A stretch of DNA of 45,759 bases from an uncultured Pseudomonadota bacterium (GTDB lineage: Bacteria; Pseudomonadota; Gammaproteobacteria; Steroidobacterales; Steroidobacteraceae): contig CAIOHZ010000099.1 of the NCBI GenBank assembly GCA_903858165.1, positions 1 through 45,759 on the forward strand, in the 5' to 3' direction. The notes beneath the pieces are model-generated. The model was not told where the DNA came from. It saw only the letters and a program-made list of their open reading frames with translations, and searched no databases. The position numbers and the translations under genes were made by a program. Positions within the stretch are counted from its first letter, which is position 1, and every line of letters begins with the position of its first letter. Shown here piece by piece: positions 1 to 9,707 of this stretch.

Positions 1-692
1 CTGCATTGAAGCGCCACTTCACCGTAGGGCTGCCCATGGGCTTCGTGGCCGGCGCGGACTTGCTCGGCGCCTCGCTGTTCACGCTGTTCATCACGCGCAC
101 GGGCGAAGTGGGCGGCGCAGCCACGCAGGTAGCGTTCATGCTCACTTCGCTGGCCTACTTGCCGGGCTTGGGGCTGGCTTCCGCCGGCACGACGCTGGTC
201 GGCCAAGCCATTGGCGCCGGGCACCCGGACTGGGCGGAAAGGCTGGGCACGCTCACCATTCGCATTACTGCCGGGTACATGGGCACCGTGGGTGTGCTGA
301 CGGCCATCCTTGGGCCCTGGCTCATGCCGGCGTTCGTGAATGCCGATTCACCCAACGCGGCGGCAGTGATCGCACTGGGCACGAAGGTGCTGTGGCTGGC
401 GGCCATCTACCAGGCCTTCGACGGCTTCAATTTCGGCGCCAGCTTTTGCCTGCGCGGCGCCGGCGATGCACGCGTGCCCGCTATTTTGGTGGCCATCATC
501 TCGTGGGGCTTGTGGGTGCCAGCCACGCACATGCTCACCTTCGCGCCGGGCGAAGGCTTGGTGACCTTCCTGCCAGCCTTCGGCTTGGGCACCATGGGCG
601 CGTGGTATTCGATTGTGGGCTATATCGTCGTCTTAGGCGGCGCCATGTACTGGCGCTGGCGCTCGGGCGCTTGGCGCAAGATCAAGTTGTAG
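1..692 (+). CDS. MATE family efflux transporter, C-terminal half (5' end outside window)
   Basis: This is a cation-coupled multidrug and toxin extrusion permease of the inner membrane. About 229 residues are visible and the frame is open to the left edge, so the TTG at position 6 is not the true start. The product is strongly hydrophobic with about six helices, which matches the second six-helix bundle of a roughly 450-residue MATE protein. A helix near residues 55-75 carries the small-residue pattern ending in TTLVGQAIGAG, typical of the family, followed by the basic loop and further helices (GASFCLRGAGDARVP near 145-158). It ends in a Lys/Arg-rich tail. The substrate cannot be read from the sequence. 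It converges with the 743-1855 gene. Confidence 0.85.
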   Translation, partial: ALKRHFTVGLPMGFVAGADLLGASLFTLFITRTGEVGGAATQVAFMLTSLAYLPGLGLASAGTTLVGQAIGAGHPDWAERLGTLTIRITAGYMGTVGVLTAILGPWLMPAFVNADSPNAAAVIALGTKVLWLAAIYQAFDGFNFGASFCLRGAGDARVPAILVAIISWGLWVPATHMLTFAPGEGLVTFLPAFGLGTMGAWYSIVGYIVVLGGAMYWRWRSGAWRKIKL

Positions 693-717
693 CGCCTAAG
701 GCGCTAGCGGTAGCGCC
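691..717. terminator. Possible bidirectional terminator hairpin
   Basis: Two overlapping dyads lie between the convergent MATE and FGE-like genes: AGCGCC/GGCGCT (691-705) and a perfect 7-bp stem GGCGCTA/TAGCGCC with a GCGG loop (700-717). There is no clear T-run on either side, so this may only be a stabilising structure. Confidence 0.35.
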
Positions 718-742
718 GCGGCTAATCGCCAAACCTAATCTT

Positions 743-1855
743 CTAGGGCTTGGCGGCTTCACGCGCCACACGGAACCCAAGGTCGAACGCGCGGAGCGAA
801 GGCACAGCGCGCTCTCGCGCCGCACTGCGCGCGCCCGCGGCCGTGGACAGGAACGAACCACCCCGCACACCACGCAAAGTGCACCCGGACCATTCCCAGG
901 CACGACCATCCAACGGCGCACCCGTACGACTGGTGGTCTGGCAGTCCTGCACCCATTCGCGCGCGTTGCCGAGCATATCTACCAAGTCGAAAGCATTCGG
1001 CTGATAGCGCCCCGGCACCGCAAGACCCGCCACACCATCGCGGCAGTTGGCCTGCCAGCGGCCCAGCAGGCGCGGCGGGTAGGATTCAATGGCGTCTTGG
1101 TCCAGCACGTTCGCGTTGTCGCACAAGCTGGCGTCCCACTGTTCCGCCATGGCATCGCGGCCAGTGAAGCTGCGCGCGGCAGAGCTTCCCGCGCGCGCGG
1201 CATACTCCCATTCCAGTTCGCTGGGCAAACGATACTTCTGGCCAGTAGTGGTGCTCAGCCATTCCACGTAGGCACGCGCGTCGTCCCAGGAAACACAGGT
1301 GACCGGCAGATCTGGCGAAGCCGGGGCCAGCGTGGCTTCGCCAGCGGACTGCCAGTCCATGCCATCTTCCACCACCCAGCCGCCAGCGAAAGCTTGGCAA
1401 CGGGCTTCCACCGTGTGCCGCGTAGCGTCAGCGAAGGCGCGGTACTGCGCCACCGTCACCTCGCTGCGGGAAAGCAGGAAAGACTTGGCCAAGACCACGG
1501 ACCTAGCGGGCGTTTCGCCACTGGCCGGGTCCGCCTCGCGCGCTTCCGACGGCGTGCCGTAATGAAACTCGCCCGCGGGTACAGTCACCATCAACGGACA
1601 GCCGGGGCAGTCGCGCAGTTGGCCAGGCGGCAGTACTTCCGGCGCGGGCAGCACCAACGTAGGCGCCGCAGGCGTGGCCGGTAACACCGTTGCTGGTGCT
1701 GCCGGCGCGGGCTTGGGCACCACCGCGGCCGGCCGCTGAATAGTGCCGCTGACCGACTGCGCAGCGGCACTGAACGACAGACCACTAGCCAAACAGGCCA
1801 GAACCATGCCGGCATGCCGCCACTGCGAACGTGCCATGCCACTATGCGCAGTCAC
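743..1855 (-). CDS. Exported SUMF1/FGE-fold protein (second of a tandem pair)
   Basis: This is a 370-residue protein with an N-terminal signal peptide (hydrophobic stretch ending ...FSAAAQS near residue 33), a Pro/Ala-rich linker (about 35-85) and a formylglycine-generating-enzyme-sulfatase (SUMF1/EgtB/PvdO) domain from about residue 83 to the end. Family hallmarks are RDCPGCPLMVTVPAGEF, LSRSEVTVAQYRAFA, YRLPSELEWEYAAR, ML.NAREWVQDC and VRGGSFLS. The catalytic cysteine expected in true FGE (R-C-A-A-R-S) is serine here (ARSAARE), so sulfatase activation is doubtful. Start: GTG at 1855, overlapping the upstream stop as GTGA, with AGGAG eight bases before it. An ATG at 1837 is a weaker alternative. 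It is the last gene of an operon with 1852-2847 and the Deg protease. Confidence 0.85.
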   Translation of the reverse strand: MTAHSGMARSQWRHAGMVLACLASGLSFSAAAQSVSGTIQRPAAVVPKPAPAAPATVLPATPAAPTLVLPAPEVLPPGQLRDCPGCPLMVTVPAGEFHYGTPSEAREADPASGETPARSVVLAKSFLLSRSEVTVAQYRAFADATRHTVEARCQAFAGGWVVEDGMDWQSAGEATLAPASPDLPVTCVSWDDARAYVEWLSTTTGQKYRLPSELEWEYAARAGSSAARSFTGRDAMAEQWDASLCDNANVLDQDAIESYPPRLLGRWQANCRDGVAGLAVPGRYQPNAFDLVDMLGNAREWVQDCQTTSRTGAPLDGRAWEWSGCTLRGVRGGSFLSTAAGARSAARERAVPSLRAFDLGFRVAREAAKP

Positions 1856-2847
1856 TTATCCAACTCCTGCGCCACACGGAAACCGAGGGCGTCGTTGCGC
1901 TCATTGGCCTCCATGCCGCTACGCGCCGCGCTGCGCAAGGCAACTGGTGGCGAATTCCAGGCACCGCCGCGCACCACATGCTGCGTGCAACCGCCCACCC
2001 ACACCCAAGGGCGCACGTCTTCAGCGCGGCCGGTGTAACTGTCCGTCACACAGTCGAGCGTCCATTCCGCCACGTTGCCCAGCAAATCCTGCAGACCGAA
2101 AGCGTTGGCATGGAAGCGCCCCACCGGCGCCACATCGCTGAATCCATCACGGCAAGGAACGGGCACCTGGCCGAGATGCAACACCTCTTCAGCCACGAGG
2201 TCGTAGCCGTTCGCTTCGGCGCAGCCCAGCGCCGCTTCATCGCCCCACGGCCTTAGCGTTGTGCTGCCTGCGCGTGCGGCGTATTCCCATTCGCCTTCAC
2301 TGGGCAGACGATAGGCCTTGCCCGTCTTGCGGGCCAGCCACTGCGTGTAGGCCTGCGCATCAGCGAAGGACACGCAACTAACCGGATGGCTGTCTTCTGG
2401 CAGCGCAGGCACCAAAGGATTTTGCCAACTGCGGGTCCGGTCCTGCCGGTAGCGCGCTACAGCCACATCCAACGAGCGGCAACCTGACTTGGGTTCGTAC
2501 GCGGCTTCGGCTATGAACTTCGCGTATTCGCCGCGGGTGACTTCACGTCGGCCCAGCGCGAAAGCATGGGGCACCTTCACCACGAGCGAACCGGGCACGG
2601 CCTCGCCTGGCGTTCCCAAGACGAACGTTCCCGGCGGCAACACCACCATCTCGGGGCAATCCGGGCAGTCGCGGAAGAAGGTGCCGGGCGCAGCGGCGCG
2701 TGCTTCGGCCGCAGCGGCTACTGGCAGCGACCCGGGCACGGCGCCCAAGAGCGCCACCGCGGCGGCCAACCACAGCCCAGCGACAAAGCCAGCAAACCCA
2801 CCTTGGCGTAGGCACAAACGGGACGGCAGAGAGAGAAGCAACGACAT
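1852..2847 (-). CDS. Exported SUMF1/FGE-fold protein (first of a tandem pair)
   Basis: A 331-residue paralogue of the next gene in the operon. It has an N-terminal hydrophobic segment (about residues 15-45, Ala-rich end consistent with signal peptidase cleavage) and an FGE-sulfatase domain from about residue 55. Motifs seen are FRDCPDCPEMVVLPPGTF, LGRREVTRGEYAKFI, YRLPSEGEWEYAAR, LQDLLGNVAEWTLDC and VVRGGAWNSP. As in its partner, the position of the FGE catalytic cysteine near the C-terminus is serine (LRSAARS). SUMF1-fold proteins include cysteine-modifying oxygenases and non-catalytic binders; no sulfatase gene is nearby. It starts 20 bp after the Deg protease stop and its stop overlaps the next start by 4 bp, so co-expression is likely. 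Confidence 0.85.
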   Translation of the reverse strand: MSLLLSLPSRLCLRQGGFAGFVAGLWLAAAVALLGAVPGSLPVAAAAEARAAAPGTFFRDCPDCPEMVVLPPGTFVLGTPGEAVPGSLVVKVPHAFALGRREVTRGEYAKFIAEAAYEPKSGCRSLDVAVARYRQDRTRSWQNPLVPALPEDSHPVSCVSFADAQAYTQWLARKTGKAYRLPSEGEWEYAARAGSTTLRPWGDEAALGCAEANGYDLVAEEVLHLGQVPVPCRDGFSDVAPVGRFHANAFGLQDLLGNVAEWTLDCVTDSYTGRAEDVRPWVWVGGCTQHVVRGGAWNSPPVALRSAARSGMEANERNDALGFRVAQELDK

Positions 2848-2867
2848 GGCGCCAGTCTACCGAACCT

Positions 2868-4319
2868 CTAGGGCGCCGGGCGGAGCGCGACGAACAACTG
2901 CGTATCCCCACGCTGCACCAATAGCGCCACGGGTTTACCGCTGGCCGCCGCATCGCGCAACTGTTCGGGCGCATTGATACGCCGGCCATTCACGCCGAGC
3001 ACAATGTCACCCGGTTCCAAACCGGCTTCGGCCGCAGGGCCCGTCACTTCCTCGACGAGCACGCCTCCGGCAACTCGGCGCGCCTTGCGCTCGTCCGCCG
3101 ACAGCATGCGCACGGCCAGCCCCAAACGGCCGCCACGGGCCTGCTTGCCGGCGTTGGCCACCTTCGCCACAGGCTCCTCGAGTTCGCCAATGGTTAGCTT
3201 CACGCTCCGCCGGGCCCGGTCGCGCCACACTTCCAGCGTGGCAGTACTGCCCGGCTTCAAGCGCGACACGCGGGCGGGCAGTTCACTCGACCGGTCGATA
3301 GCCACGCCCTCCAGCCCGGTGATGACATCGCCCGCCACCACACCGGCTTTGTCGGCAGGCGAACCGTCTTCCACGCCACTCACCAAGGCGCCATGCGGAC
3401 GGTCCAACCCGAAGCTGTCCGCCAACTGCTGGTCCACTTCCTGAATGGTGACGCCGATACGACCACGCTGCACCTTGCCGGTGGCGAGCAACTGGTCCTT
3501 TACGTACACAACAAGATCGATGGGAATGGCAAACGACAGCCCCATGTAGCCACCCGTGCGGCTGTAGATCTGCGAGTTGATTCCTACCACTTCGCCCGCG
3601 AGATTGAACAAAGGGCCGCCGGAGTTGCCGGGGTTCACCGCGACGTCGGTCTGAATGAATGGCGTGAAGTTCTCATCTGGTAGGGCGCGCGATTTGGCAC
3701 TGACAATACCGGCCGTAACGCTATTGTCGAACCCGAAGGGCGAACCGATGGCCAACACCCATTGCCCAGGCAGCAGTGCCTCGGGGTTACCCAGCTTCAC
3801 CGTCGGCAAGCCCTTGGCAGCAATACGCAGCACGGCGACGTCGGTTCGTTTGTCTATACCCACCACCTTGGCGGTGAACTCGCGGCGATCCGTCAGGCGT
3901 ACGGTCACTTCACTACCGCTACCGACCACATGCGCGTTGGTCAGGATGATGCCGTCCGCATCGACGATGAAACCGGAACCCTCACCGCGTTGCGGGGGAG
4001 TTTCAAATTGCGGACGCGGCATGCCAAAGCGCTTGAAGAAATCGCCGAAGGGGCCTTCCTCCATAGGGCCTGCCACTTGCGTGCCGGGCGTGACGCTGGT
4101 GATGTTCACGACGGCCGGCCCGACGCGCGCCACGAGACTCGCAAAATCGGGAAGGCCCGCAGAAGGCATGGCCACAGGCACCACAGCAGGCGCGGCAGCA
4201 GCGGGAGGGCCATCGCTGGAGCGTTGGCAACCGGTCAAGCCGGCCAGCAACACTAGCGTGACGGCAACCAGCGGTCGCAGGCGGGCAGGAAGAGGGCGGG
4301 CTTCAAGCATGGTGGTCAC
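2868..4319 (-). CDS. Lipoprotein HtrA/Deg-family serine endoprotease with two PDZ domains
   Basis: Envelope quality-control protease of the DegP/DegQ family (483 residues). The N-terminus is a lipoprotein signal with lipobox LTG-C (Cys31), so the enzyme should be membrane-anchored, unlike soluble DegP. The trypsin-like domain shows the full triad: His130 in TNAHVV, Asp160 in KRTDVAVL and Ser233 in GNSGGP. PDZ1 lies near 280-370 (QRGRIGVTIQEV) and PDZ2 near 395-483. The start is either GTG 4319 or ATG 4310; both keep the lipobox. It heads the operon with the two FGE-fold genes, suggesting a shared periplasmic role. It is divergent from the PBP4 gene across 121 bp. Confidence 0.93.
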   Translation of the reverse strand: MTTMLEARPLPARLRPLVAVTLVLLAGLTGCQRSSDGPPAAAAPAVVPVAMPSAGLPDFASLVARVGPAVVNITSVTPGTQVAGPMEEGPFGDFFKRFGMPRPQFETPPQRGEGSGFIVDADGIILTNAHVVGSGSEVTVRLTDRREFTAKVVGIDKRTDVAVLRIAAKGLPTVKLGNPEALLPGQWVLAIGSPFGFDNSVTAGIVSAKSRALPDENFTPFIQTDVAVNPGNSGGPLFNLAGEVVGINSQIYSRTGGYMGLSFAIPIDLVVYVKDQLLATGKVQRGRIGVTIQEVDQQLADSFGLDRPHGALVSGVEDGSPADKAGVVAGDVITGLEGVAIDRSSELPARVSRLKPGSTATLEVWRDRARRSVKLTIGELEEPVAKVANAGKQARGGRLGLAVRMLSADERKARRVAGGVLVEEVTGPAAEAGLEPGDIVLGVNGRRINAPEQLRDAAASGKPVALLVQRGDTQLFVALRPAP

Positions 4320-4440
4320 TCGGCTTCAGTGGCAGCGTACCCAACGGACATGGGACCTTGGGACAGGGCTTGCAAGGGGTTTTCGGTTCCGACGCAAAAC
4401 GCGCAAAAAAGTTGCACGCGCACCGCTAAGATAGCGCGCA

Positions 4441-6003
4441 ATGACCGCCCCTGCCCTGTTCATGCAACGCTCCCCCATCCGTCTCGCCATGCGCCTGATG
4501 GCCGCCCTGGTGACCAGCCTGTTGGCCTTCCTGCTGCCCCTTGCGCCGGCCAGCGCCCAAGCGGTGCTGCAGGGCGCTCCGCCGCCTGCTAGCGCCGCCG
4601 CGGGAGTGGTGGACCCGTTCCCGCCCGCCGTCCCTGCAGACCCACCCTGGATCAACGGACTGCCCCCGCGAATCTTCAACACCCTGCGCGGGCAACGCGT
4701 GCCGCGCTCGGCAGTCAGCTTCGTGGTGCGCGACGCCGCGAGCGGCGAAGTGCTGCTGGAGCACAACCCGGAAGTGCCGCGTAGCCCCGCCAGCACCATG
4801 AAGGTAGTGTCTGCTTACGCGGCGCTGAGCCTGCTAGGCCCGAACTACACCTGGACCACGCGCGCTTGGGCTGCCGGCCCCGTCGTCGGGGGCCGCCTCA
4901 AAGGCGATCTCGTGCTGGAAGGGGGCGGCGACCCCACGCTGTCCATCGAGCGTTGGTGGCGCTTCGTGCAGGAACTTCGCAGCCGCGGCATCGAGCAGAT
5001 TGATGGCGACATCATTGTGGATACCAACTTCTTCGCCCCGGCCGATGCCGAGCCGAACGACTTCGACGGCGCTGGCTTCAAAACCTACAACGTCATTCCC
5101 AACGCCCTGCTGGTGCACGAACACGCCGCCAACATTACGGTAGCCCCGGACGCTGCCAGCGCGGTCATCACCGTCGACCCAGCCCCCGACAACCTGCGCA
5201 TCGTGAACAAAGTGCGTCTCTCGCGGAGTAGTTGCCGCAGTGGTGGCAGCATGGTGCGCTTCGGCGGCCCCGGCGATGGGGCCACGCAACTCACCGTGGC
5301 CGGCCATCTGTCACGGCGCTGCGGCCCGGTACGGTTTGAGCGGGTCATCATGAAGCCGACCGAGTTCGCCTACGGCACGTTTGTAACGCTGTGGCGACAG
5401 TCCGGCGGCACGTTCAACGGCGTGCTGCGTCAGGAGCCCAAGCCGCCCGGTTCACGGCTGTTGGTGGAATACAAATCGCTGCCGCTGGCCACTGCGCTCT
5501 ACGAACTGCTGAAGCACAGCAGTAACCCCATGACGCGAACGCTCATCCTGACGCTGGGTGCGGAACGCTATGGGGCACCGGCCACCGTGCAGAACGGCGA
5601 GCAGGTGGTCTACGACTTCCTCGTCGAACGCGGGCTCATCTTCCCGGAGTTGGTCATCGACAACGGCTCGGGGCTTTCCCGCATTACGCGCATTGCCGCA
5701 GGCAGTATGGCCCAGCTGTTACAAGACGCCTGGCGAAGCCCCTACGCCGCAGAACTTCAAGCAGCCCTGCCGCTGGGTGGGCAGGACGGTACGCTGCGCA
5801 ACCGCTTCAAGGAAACCGACGACGGCCGAGTCCGCATGAAGACCGGCACGTTGAATGGAGTTTCGGCGCTGGCAGGCTACGTGCGCAGCAGCAGTGGGCG
5901 TACGCTCGTCGTGGTGTCCATCGTCAACACGCCTGGCGCGCAGGCCGGCCCCGGTGTCACCATCAGCGACGCCGTGGTGCGCTGGGCTATGCAACAGCCC
6001 TAG
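4441..6003 (+). CDS. dacB: D-alanyl-D-alanine carboxypeptidase/endopeptidase (PBP4 type)
   Basis: Periplasmic class C penicillin-binding protein, peptidase family S13 (520 residues), which trims stem peptides and cleaves DD-crosslinks in peptidoglycan. The signal peptide ends near ...APASAQ (residue 40). Active-site motifs are all present: S118-T-M-K121 (SxxK), S360-S-N362 (SxN) and K467-T-G469. The large interval between SxxK and SxN contains the family-specific inserted domains. Start is ATG 4441, leaving a leader of normal length, though in-frame ATGs occur at 4462 and later. No AmpC-like neighbour is seen; it is probably monocistronic, converging on the MHS transporter gene. Confidence 0.93.
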   Translation: MTAPALFMQRSPIRLAMRLMAALVTSLLAFLLPLAPASAQAVLQGAPPPASAAAGVVDPFPPAVPADPPWINGLPPRIFNTLRGQRVPRSAVSFVVRDAASGEVLLEHNPEVPRSPASTMKVVSAYAALSLLGPNYTWTTRAWAAGPVVGGRLKGDLVLEGGGDPTLSIERWWRFVQELRSRGIEQIDGDIIVDTNFFAPADAEPNDFDGAGFKTYNVIPNALLVHEHAANITVAPDAASAVITVDPAPDNLRIVNKVRLSRSSCRSGGSMVRFGGPGDGATQLTVAGHLSRRCGPVRFERVIMKPTEFAYGTFVTLWRQSGGTFNGVLRQEPKPPGSRLLVEYKSLPLATALYELLKHSSNPMTRTLILTLGAERYGAPATVQNGEQVVYDFLVERGLIFPELVIDNGSGLSRITRIAAGSMAQLLQDAWRSPYAAELQAALPLGGQDGTLRNRFKETDDGRVRMKTGTLNGVSALAGYVRSSSGRTLVVVSIVNTPGAQAGPGVTISDAVVRWAMQQP

Positions 6004-6036
6004 GCGCAGCTCGCTGCCGACTCTTCAGCAGCATTC

Positions 6037-7695
6037 CTACACCACGCGGCTGCGGTGCGTTTCGTGCAGGGTGAAGGCGCCAATGACTGCCGTGACCGCA
6101 GCGATGATGATGGGGTACCACAAGCCCTGGTAAATGTTGCCGGAAGCCGCGACCAGCGCGAACGAAATGGTGGGCAGGAAGCCGCCGAACCAGCCGTTAC
6201 CCAAATGGTAGGGCAAGGACATGCTTGTGTAGCGCACGGATGCCGGGAACAACTCCACCAGCCAAGCCGCAATGGGCCCATAGACCATCGCGACGAGCAA
6301 CATAAGCCACGTGCACAGCGCCACTACCATCGGGTAGTTCACCTGTGCCAAGTCTGCCTTGGCTGGATAACCGGCCACCTGCAGTTCCCGCTTCAATGCC
6401 GCACCAAAAGCGGCTGCGGCTGGCTTGAATTCTGTGTTTTCCATGGCCTCACCGCGGAACGACGGCACCACGCGCGCCTCGGCGCCATTCCCCAGACGCA
6501 CACTGGCCACCGTGCCTGCCGGCGCGACTTCGTTCACGTAAGGCACACCGGCCTTGGCTAGCGCCGTCTTGGCCACATCGCAGCTGTTGCTGAAGGTCTT
6601 CTTGCCTACCGGATCAAACTGGAAGCTACAGTCTGCCGGGTCCGCCACGACCGTTACCGGATGGGCAGCCACCGCAGCCTCCAGCGCCGGGTTGGCGAAA
6701 TGGGTGATGCCCTTGAACACTGGGAAGTAAGTGACCACTGCCAACACCATGCCGGCCAAAATAATGGGCTTGCGACCAATACGGTCGGACAGCGCACCGA
6801 ACACCACGAACAGTGGCGTACCTAGCAGCAGCGCCACCGCCACGATGAGGTTCGCCTCTTGCGAGGCCACCTGCAAAATCTTTTCGATGAAGAACAGCGC
6901 GTAGAACTGCCCGCCGTACCACACCACCGCCTGGCCGGCCGTGGCACCAAACAACGCCAACAGCACCAGCTTCAGATTGCTCCACTTGCCCAAGGCTTCT
7001 TTCAGCGGTGCCTTCGAGAGAGTGCCCTCTTCCTTCATGCTTTGGAAAACCGGGGATTCATGCAGTTGCAGACGGATATAGACCGATACCGCCAACAGCA
7101 CCGCCGACATCAGGAAGGGAATACGCCAGCCCCACTTCTCGAAGTCGTCCCCGGTGGCCATGCGGCAACCCAAGATGACCAGCAGTGACAAAAACAGACC
7201 CAAGGTGGCGGTGGTTTGAATCCAGCTGGTGTAAAAGCCACGACGGCCTTCCGGGGCATGCTCCGCCACATACGTCGCCGCACCGCCGTATTCGCCGCCC
7301 AATGCCAAGCCCTGCAACAAACGCAGCACCACCAAAGCGATAGGCGCAGCCACGCCAATGGATTGGTAACTCGGCAGACAGCCCACGAGAAAGGTGGCGC
7401 TGCCCATGATGACGATGGTGATGAGGAAAGTGTGCTTGCGCCCCATCAAATCCCCAAGGCGCCCGAACACCAAGGCACCGAAGGGCCGCACGAAAAAGCC
7501 GGCCGCAAACGCCAACAAGGCGAAGATGAACCCCGTCGTCTCGTTCACGCCGGAGAAGAACTGCTTCGAGATGACCGCCGCTAGCGAGCCATACAGGTAG
7601 AAGTCGTACCACTCGAACACCGTGCCCAGGCTGGAGGCAAAAATGACGCGACGATGGCCGCGGTCGATACCGGTGGCGGCAGGAAGCTGGGCCAT
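6037..7695 (-). CDS. MFS transporter, metabolite:H+ symporter (MHS) family, with large inserted loop
   Basis: Inner-membrane proton symporter of the ShiA/ProP/KgtP type (552 residues; relatives are usually 430-450). N-terminal signatures are GTVFEWYDFYLYG, the loop motif GRLGDLMGRKH and GLALGGEYGGAATYVAEHAP; a second DRIGRKP motif marks the C-terminal half. Residues about 333-450 form a hydrophilic insertion between late helices, containing two cysteines (ADCSF, SNSCD), which explains the extra length. The gene is divergent from acetyl-CoA synthetase with only 64 bp between starts. A carboxylate such as acetate or a dicarboxylate would fit that context, but the substrate is inference. Confidence 0.9.
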   Translation of the reverse strand: MAQLPAATGIDRGHRRVIFASSLGTVFEWYDFYLYGSLAAVISKQFFSGVNETTGFIFALLAFAAGFFVRPFGALVFGRLGDLMGRKHTFLITIVIMGSATFLVGCLPSYQSIGVAAPIALVVLRLLQGLALGGEYGGAATYVAEHAPEGRRGFYTSWIQTTATLGLFLSLLVILGCRMATGDDFEKWGWRIPFLMSAVLLAVSVYIRLQLHESPVFQSMKEEGTLSKAPLKEALGKWSNLKLVLLALFGATAGQAVVWYGGQFYALFFIEKILQVASQEANLIVAVALLLGTPLFVVFGALSDRIGRKPIILAGMVLAVVTYFPVFKGITHFANPALEAAVAAHPVTVVADPADCSFQFDPVGKKTFSNSCDVAKTALAKAGVPYVNEVAPAGTVASVRLGNGAEARVVPSFRGEAMENTEFKPAAAAFGAALKRELQVAGYPAKADLAQVNYPMVVALCTWLMLLVAMVYGPIAAWLVELFPASVRYTSMSLPYHLGNGWFGGFLPTISFALVAASGNIYQGLWYPIIIAAVTAVIGAFTLHETHRSRVV

Positions 7696-7759
7696 GACGG
7701 GGTCCCCTGAGCGTGTGCGTTAGAATCGATGGGTACGCAGCTTACCTTGGACCGCCCGC

Positions 7760-9697
7760 ATGAGCACTCTCTACCCCGTTCCTGTCGGTTTCGCCGGCCC
7801 CGGCACCACTACCGAAGCCAACTACGCCGCGGCCTATGCGCGTAGCGTGGAAGACCCGACCGGCTACTGGGGTGAGATAGGCAAGCAAATCGACTGGATA
7901 AAGCCCTACACGCAGGTGAAAGAGACGAGCTTCGCACTCGACGACTTCCGCATTCGCTGGTTTGCCGATGGCCAACTGAACGTTTCCACCAACTGCCTGG
8001 ACCGCCAATTGGCGGCCCACCGCAACACCGCCGCCATCATCTGGGAGGGCGATGACCCCAGCGACAGCCGTGTCATTACCTATGGCGAACTGTACGTACA
8101 GGTAAACCGCTTTGCCGCCGGCTTGCGGCAGCTAGGCGTAAAGAAGGGCGACCGCGTCACCCTCTACCTACCCATGATTCCCGAAGCGGCGGTGGCCATG
8201 CTGGCCTGCACCCGCATTGGTGCCGTGCACAGCATCGTGTTCGGCGGCTTCTCACCCGAATCGCTCATCAACCGTATTGCTGACTGCGGCTCCACGCTCG
8301 TCATCACTGCCGATGAAGGCCTGCGTGGCGGCCGCAAAGTGCCGCTGAAGGCGAACCTGGACACCGCGCTGCAAGACCCGAGCACCGCTTGCGTGCAGCG
8401 CGTAGTAGTAGTGCGCCGCACCGGCGGGCATGTGCACTGGAACGCTCTGCGCGATGTGCACTACGAGGACCTGATGGACTCCGCACCCACCTGGTGCGAG
8501 CCGGAAATAATGGACGCGGAAGATCCGCTGTTCATCCTCTACACCTCAGGTAGCACCGGCAAGCCGAAGGGCGTGCTGCATACCACTGGCGGGTATCTGG
8601 TCTACGTCAACCACACCTTCCGTGAAGTGTTTGACCACCGCCCCAGCGATATCTTCTGGTGCACTGCCGATGTGGGTTGGGTGACCGGCCATAGTTATGT
8701 GGTCTACGGCCCGTTGTCGAATGGCGCTACCACCCTCATGTTCGAAGGCGTGCCGAACTACCCAGACGCGGGGCGTTGCTGGGAAGTCATCGACAAACAC
8801 CAGGTGACCATTTTCTACACCGCGCCCACGGCCATCCGCGCCTTGATGCGCGAAGGTGACGACTTCGTCACCCGCCACCAACGCAAGAGCCTGCGTTTGC
8901 TTGGCAGCGTCGGCGAACCCATCAACCCGGAAGCCTGGGAGTGGTACCACCGCGTGGTTGGCGACCATCGCTGCCCCATCGTGGACACGTGGTGGCAGAC
9001 GGAAACTGGCGGCGTGCTCATTTCACCACTGCCCGGCGCCACGGCCTTGAAGCCAGGCTCAGCGACGCACCCGATGCCGGGGATTATTCCGGCACTGGTG
9101 GACTGCGGGGGGCAGGTAGTGGAAGGCGCCGCCGAGGGTAACTTGGTGCTGCTCGACAGTTGGCCCGGCCAAATGCGCAGCGTGTTCGGCGATCATCAGC
9201 GCTTCATCGACACCTACTTCAAAACCTATCCCGGCACCTACTTCACCGGTGATGGTGCGCGTCGCGACGAAGACGGGTATTGGTGGATTACCGGCCGCGT
9301 GGATGATGTCATCAACGTTTCTGGCCACCGCATGGGCACGGCGGAAGTGGAAAGCGCGTTAGTGGCCCACCACTCAGTGGCGGAAGCCGCCGTCGTGGGT
9401 TACCCGCACGAGATTAAGGGACAAGGTATCTATGCCTATGTCACCCTGAAAGTAGGTATAGAGCCGAGCGAACAGCTGCGACAGGAGTTGCGTGCCACGG
9501 TAAGGCAGATGATCGGGCCCATTGCCGCTCCCGATGTCATTCAGTGGGCACCAGGTTTGCCGAAGACGCGTTCGGGAAAAATCATGCGGCGCATCCTACG
9601 CAAGGTAGCCGCGAACGAACTCGACAAATTGGGCGATACCTCGACGCTCGCGGACCCTGCCGTGGTCCAGCATCTCATCGACCATCGCGGCGGCTGA
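7760..9697 (+). CDS. acs: Acetyl-CoA synthetase (AMP-forming)
   Basis: Cytoplasmic acyl-adenylate enzyme converting acetate, ATP and CoA to acetyl-CoA via acetyl-AMP. The length of 645 residues matches bacterial Acs (about 650). Motifs: the phosphate-binding loop [11 protein letters not shown] (about 261-271), the adenylation motif WWQTETGG (about 413-420), [18 protein letters not shown], and the C-terminal [11 protein letters not shown] with Lys607, the residue that is acetylated by Pat-type enzymes in studied homologues. Starts at ATG 7760. The upstream divergent MHS permease may import a substrate feeding this enzyme. It is followed by a REP-like palindrome. Confidence 0.96.
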   Translation: MSTLYPVPVGFAGPGTTTEANYAAAYARSVEDPTGYWGEIGKQIDWIKPYTQVKETSFALDDFRIRWFADGQLNVSTNCLDRQLAAHRNTAAIIWEGDDPSDSRVITYGELYVQVNRFAAGLRQLGVKKGDRVTLYLPMIPEAAVAMLACTRIGAVHSIVFGGFSPESLINRIADCGSTLVITADEGLRGGRKVPLKANLDTALQDPSTACVQRVVVVRRTGGHVHWNALRDVHYEDLMDSAPTWCEPEIMDAEDPLFILYTSGSTGKPKGVLHTTGGYLVYVNHTFREVFDHRPSDIFWCTADVGWVTGHSYVVYGPLSNGATTLMFEGVPNYPDAGRCWEVIDKHQVTIFYTAPTAIRALMREGDDFVTRHQRKSLRLLGSVGEPINPEAWEWYHRVVGDHRCPIVDTWWQTETGGVLISPLPGATALKPGSATHPMPGIIPALVDCGGQVVEGAAEGNLVLLDSWPGQMRSVFGDHQRFIDTYFKTYPGTYFTGDGARRDEDGYWWITGRVDDVINVSGHRMGTAEVESALVAHHSVAEAAVVGYPHEIKGQGIYAYVTLKVGIEPSEQLRQELRATVRQMIGPIAAPDVIQWAPGLPKTRSGKIMRRILRKVAANELDKLGDTSTLADPAVVQHLIDHRGG

Positions 9698-9707
9698 ATC
9701 GTCGCGG

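Noticed and set aside
392-1684. Long plus-strand open frame (430 codons) across the FGE-like gene
   Set aside because: It is Arg/His/Gln-rich with no family resemblance, antisense to a clear SUMF1-domain gene; a GC-rich shadow frame.
743-2847. True formylglycine-generating enzymes for sulfatase activation
   Set aside because: The C-terminal catalytic Cys is Ser in both copies and no sulfatase gene is in the window.
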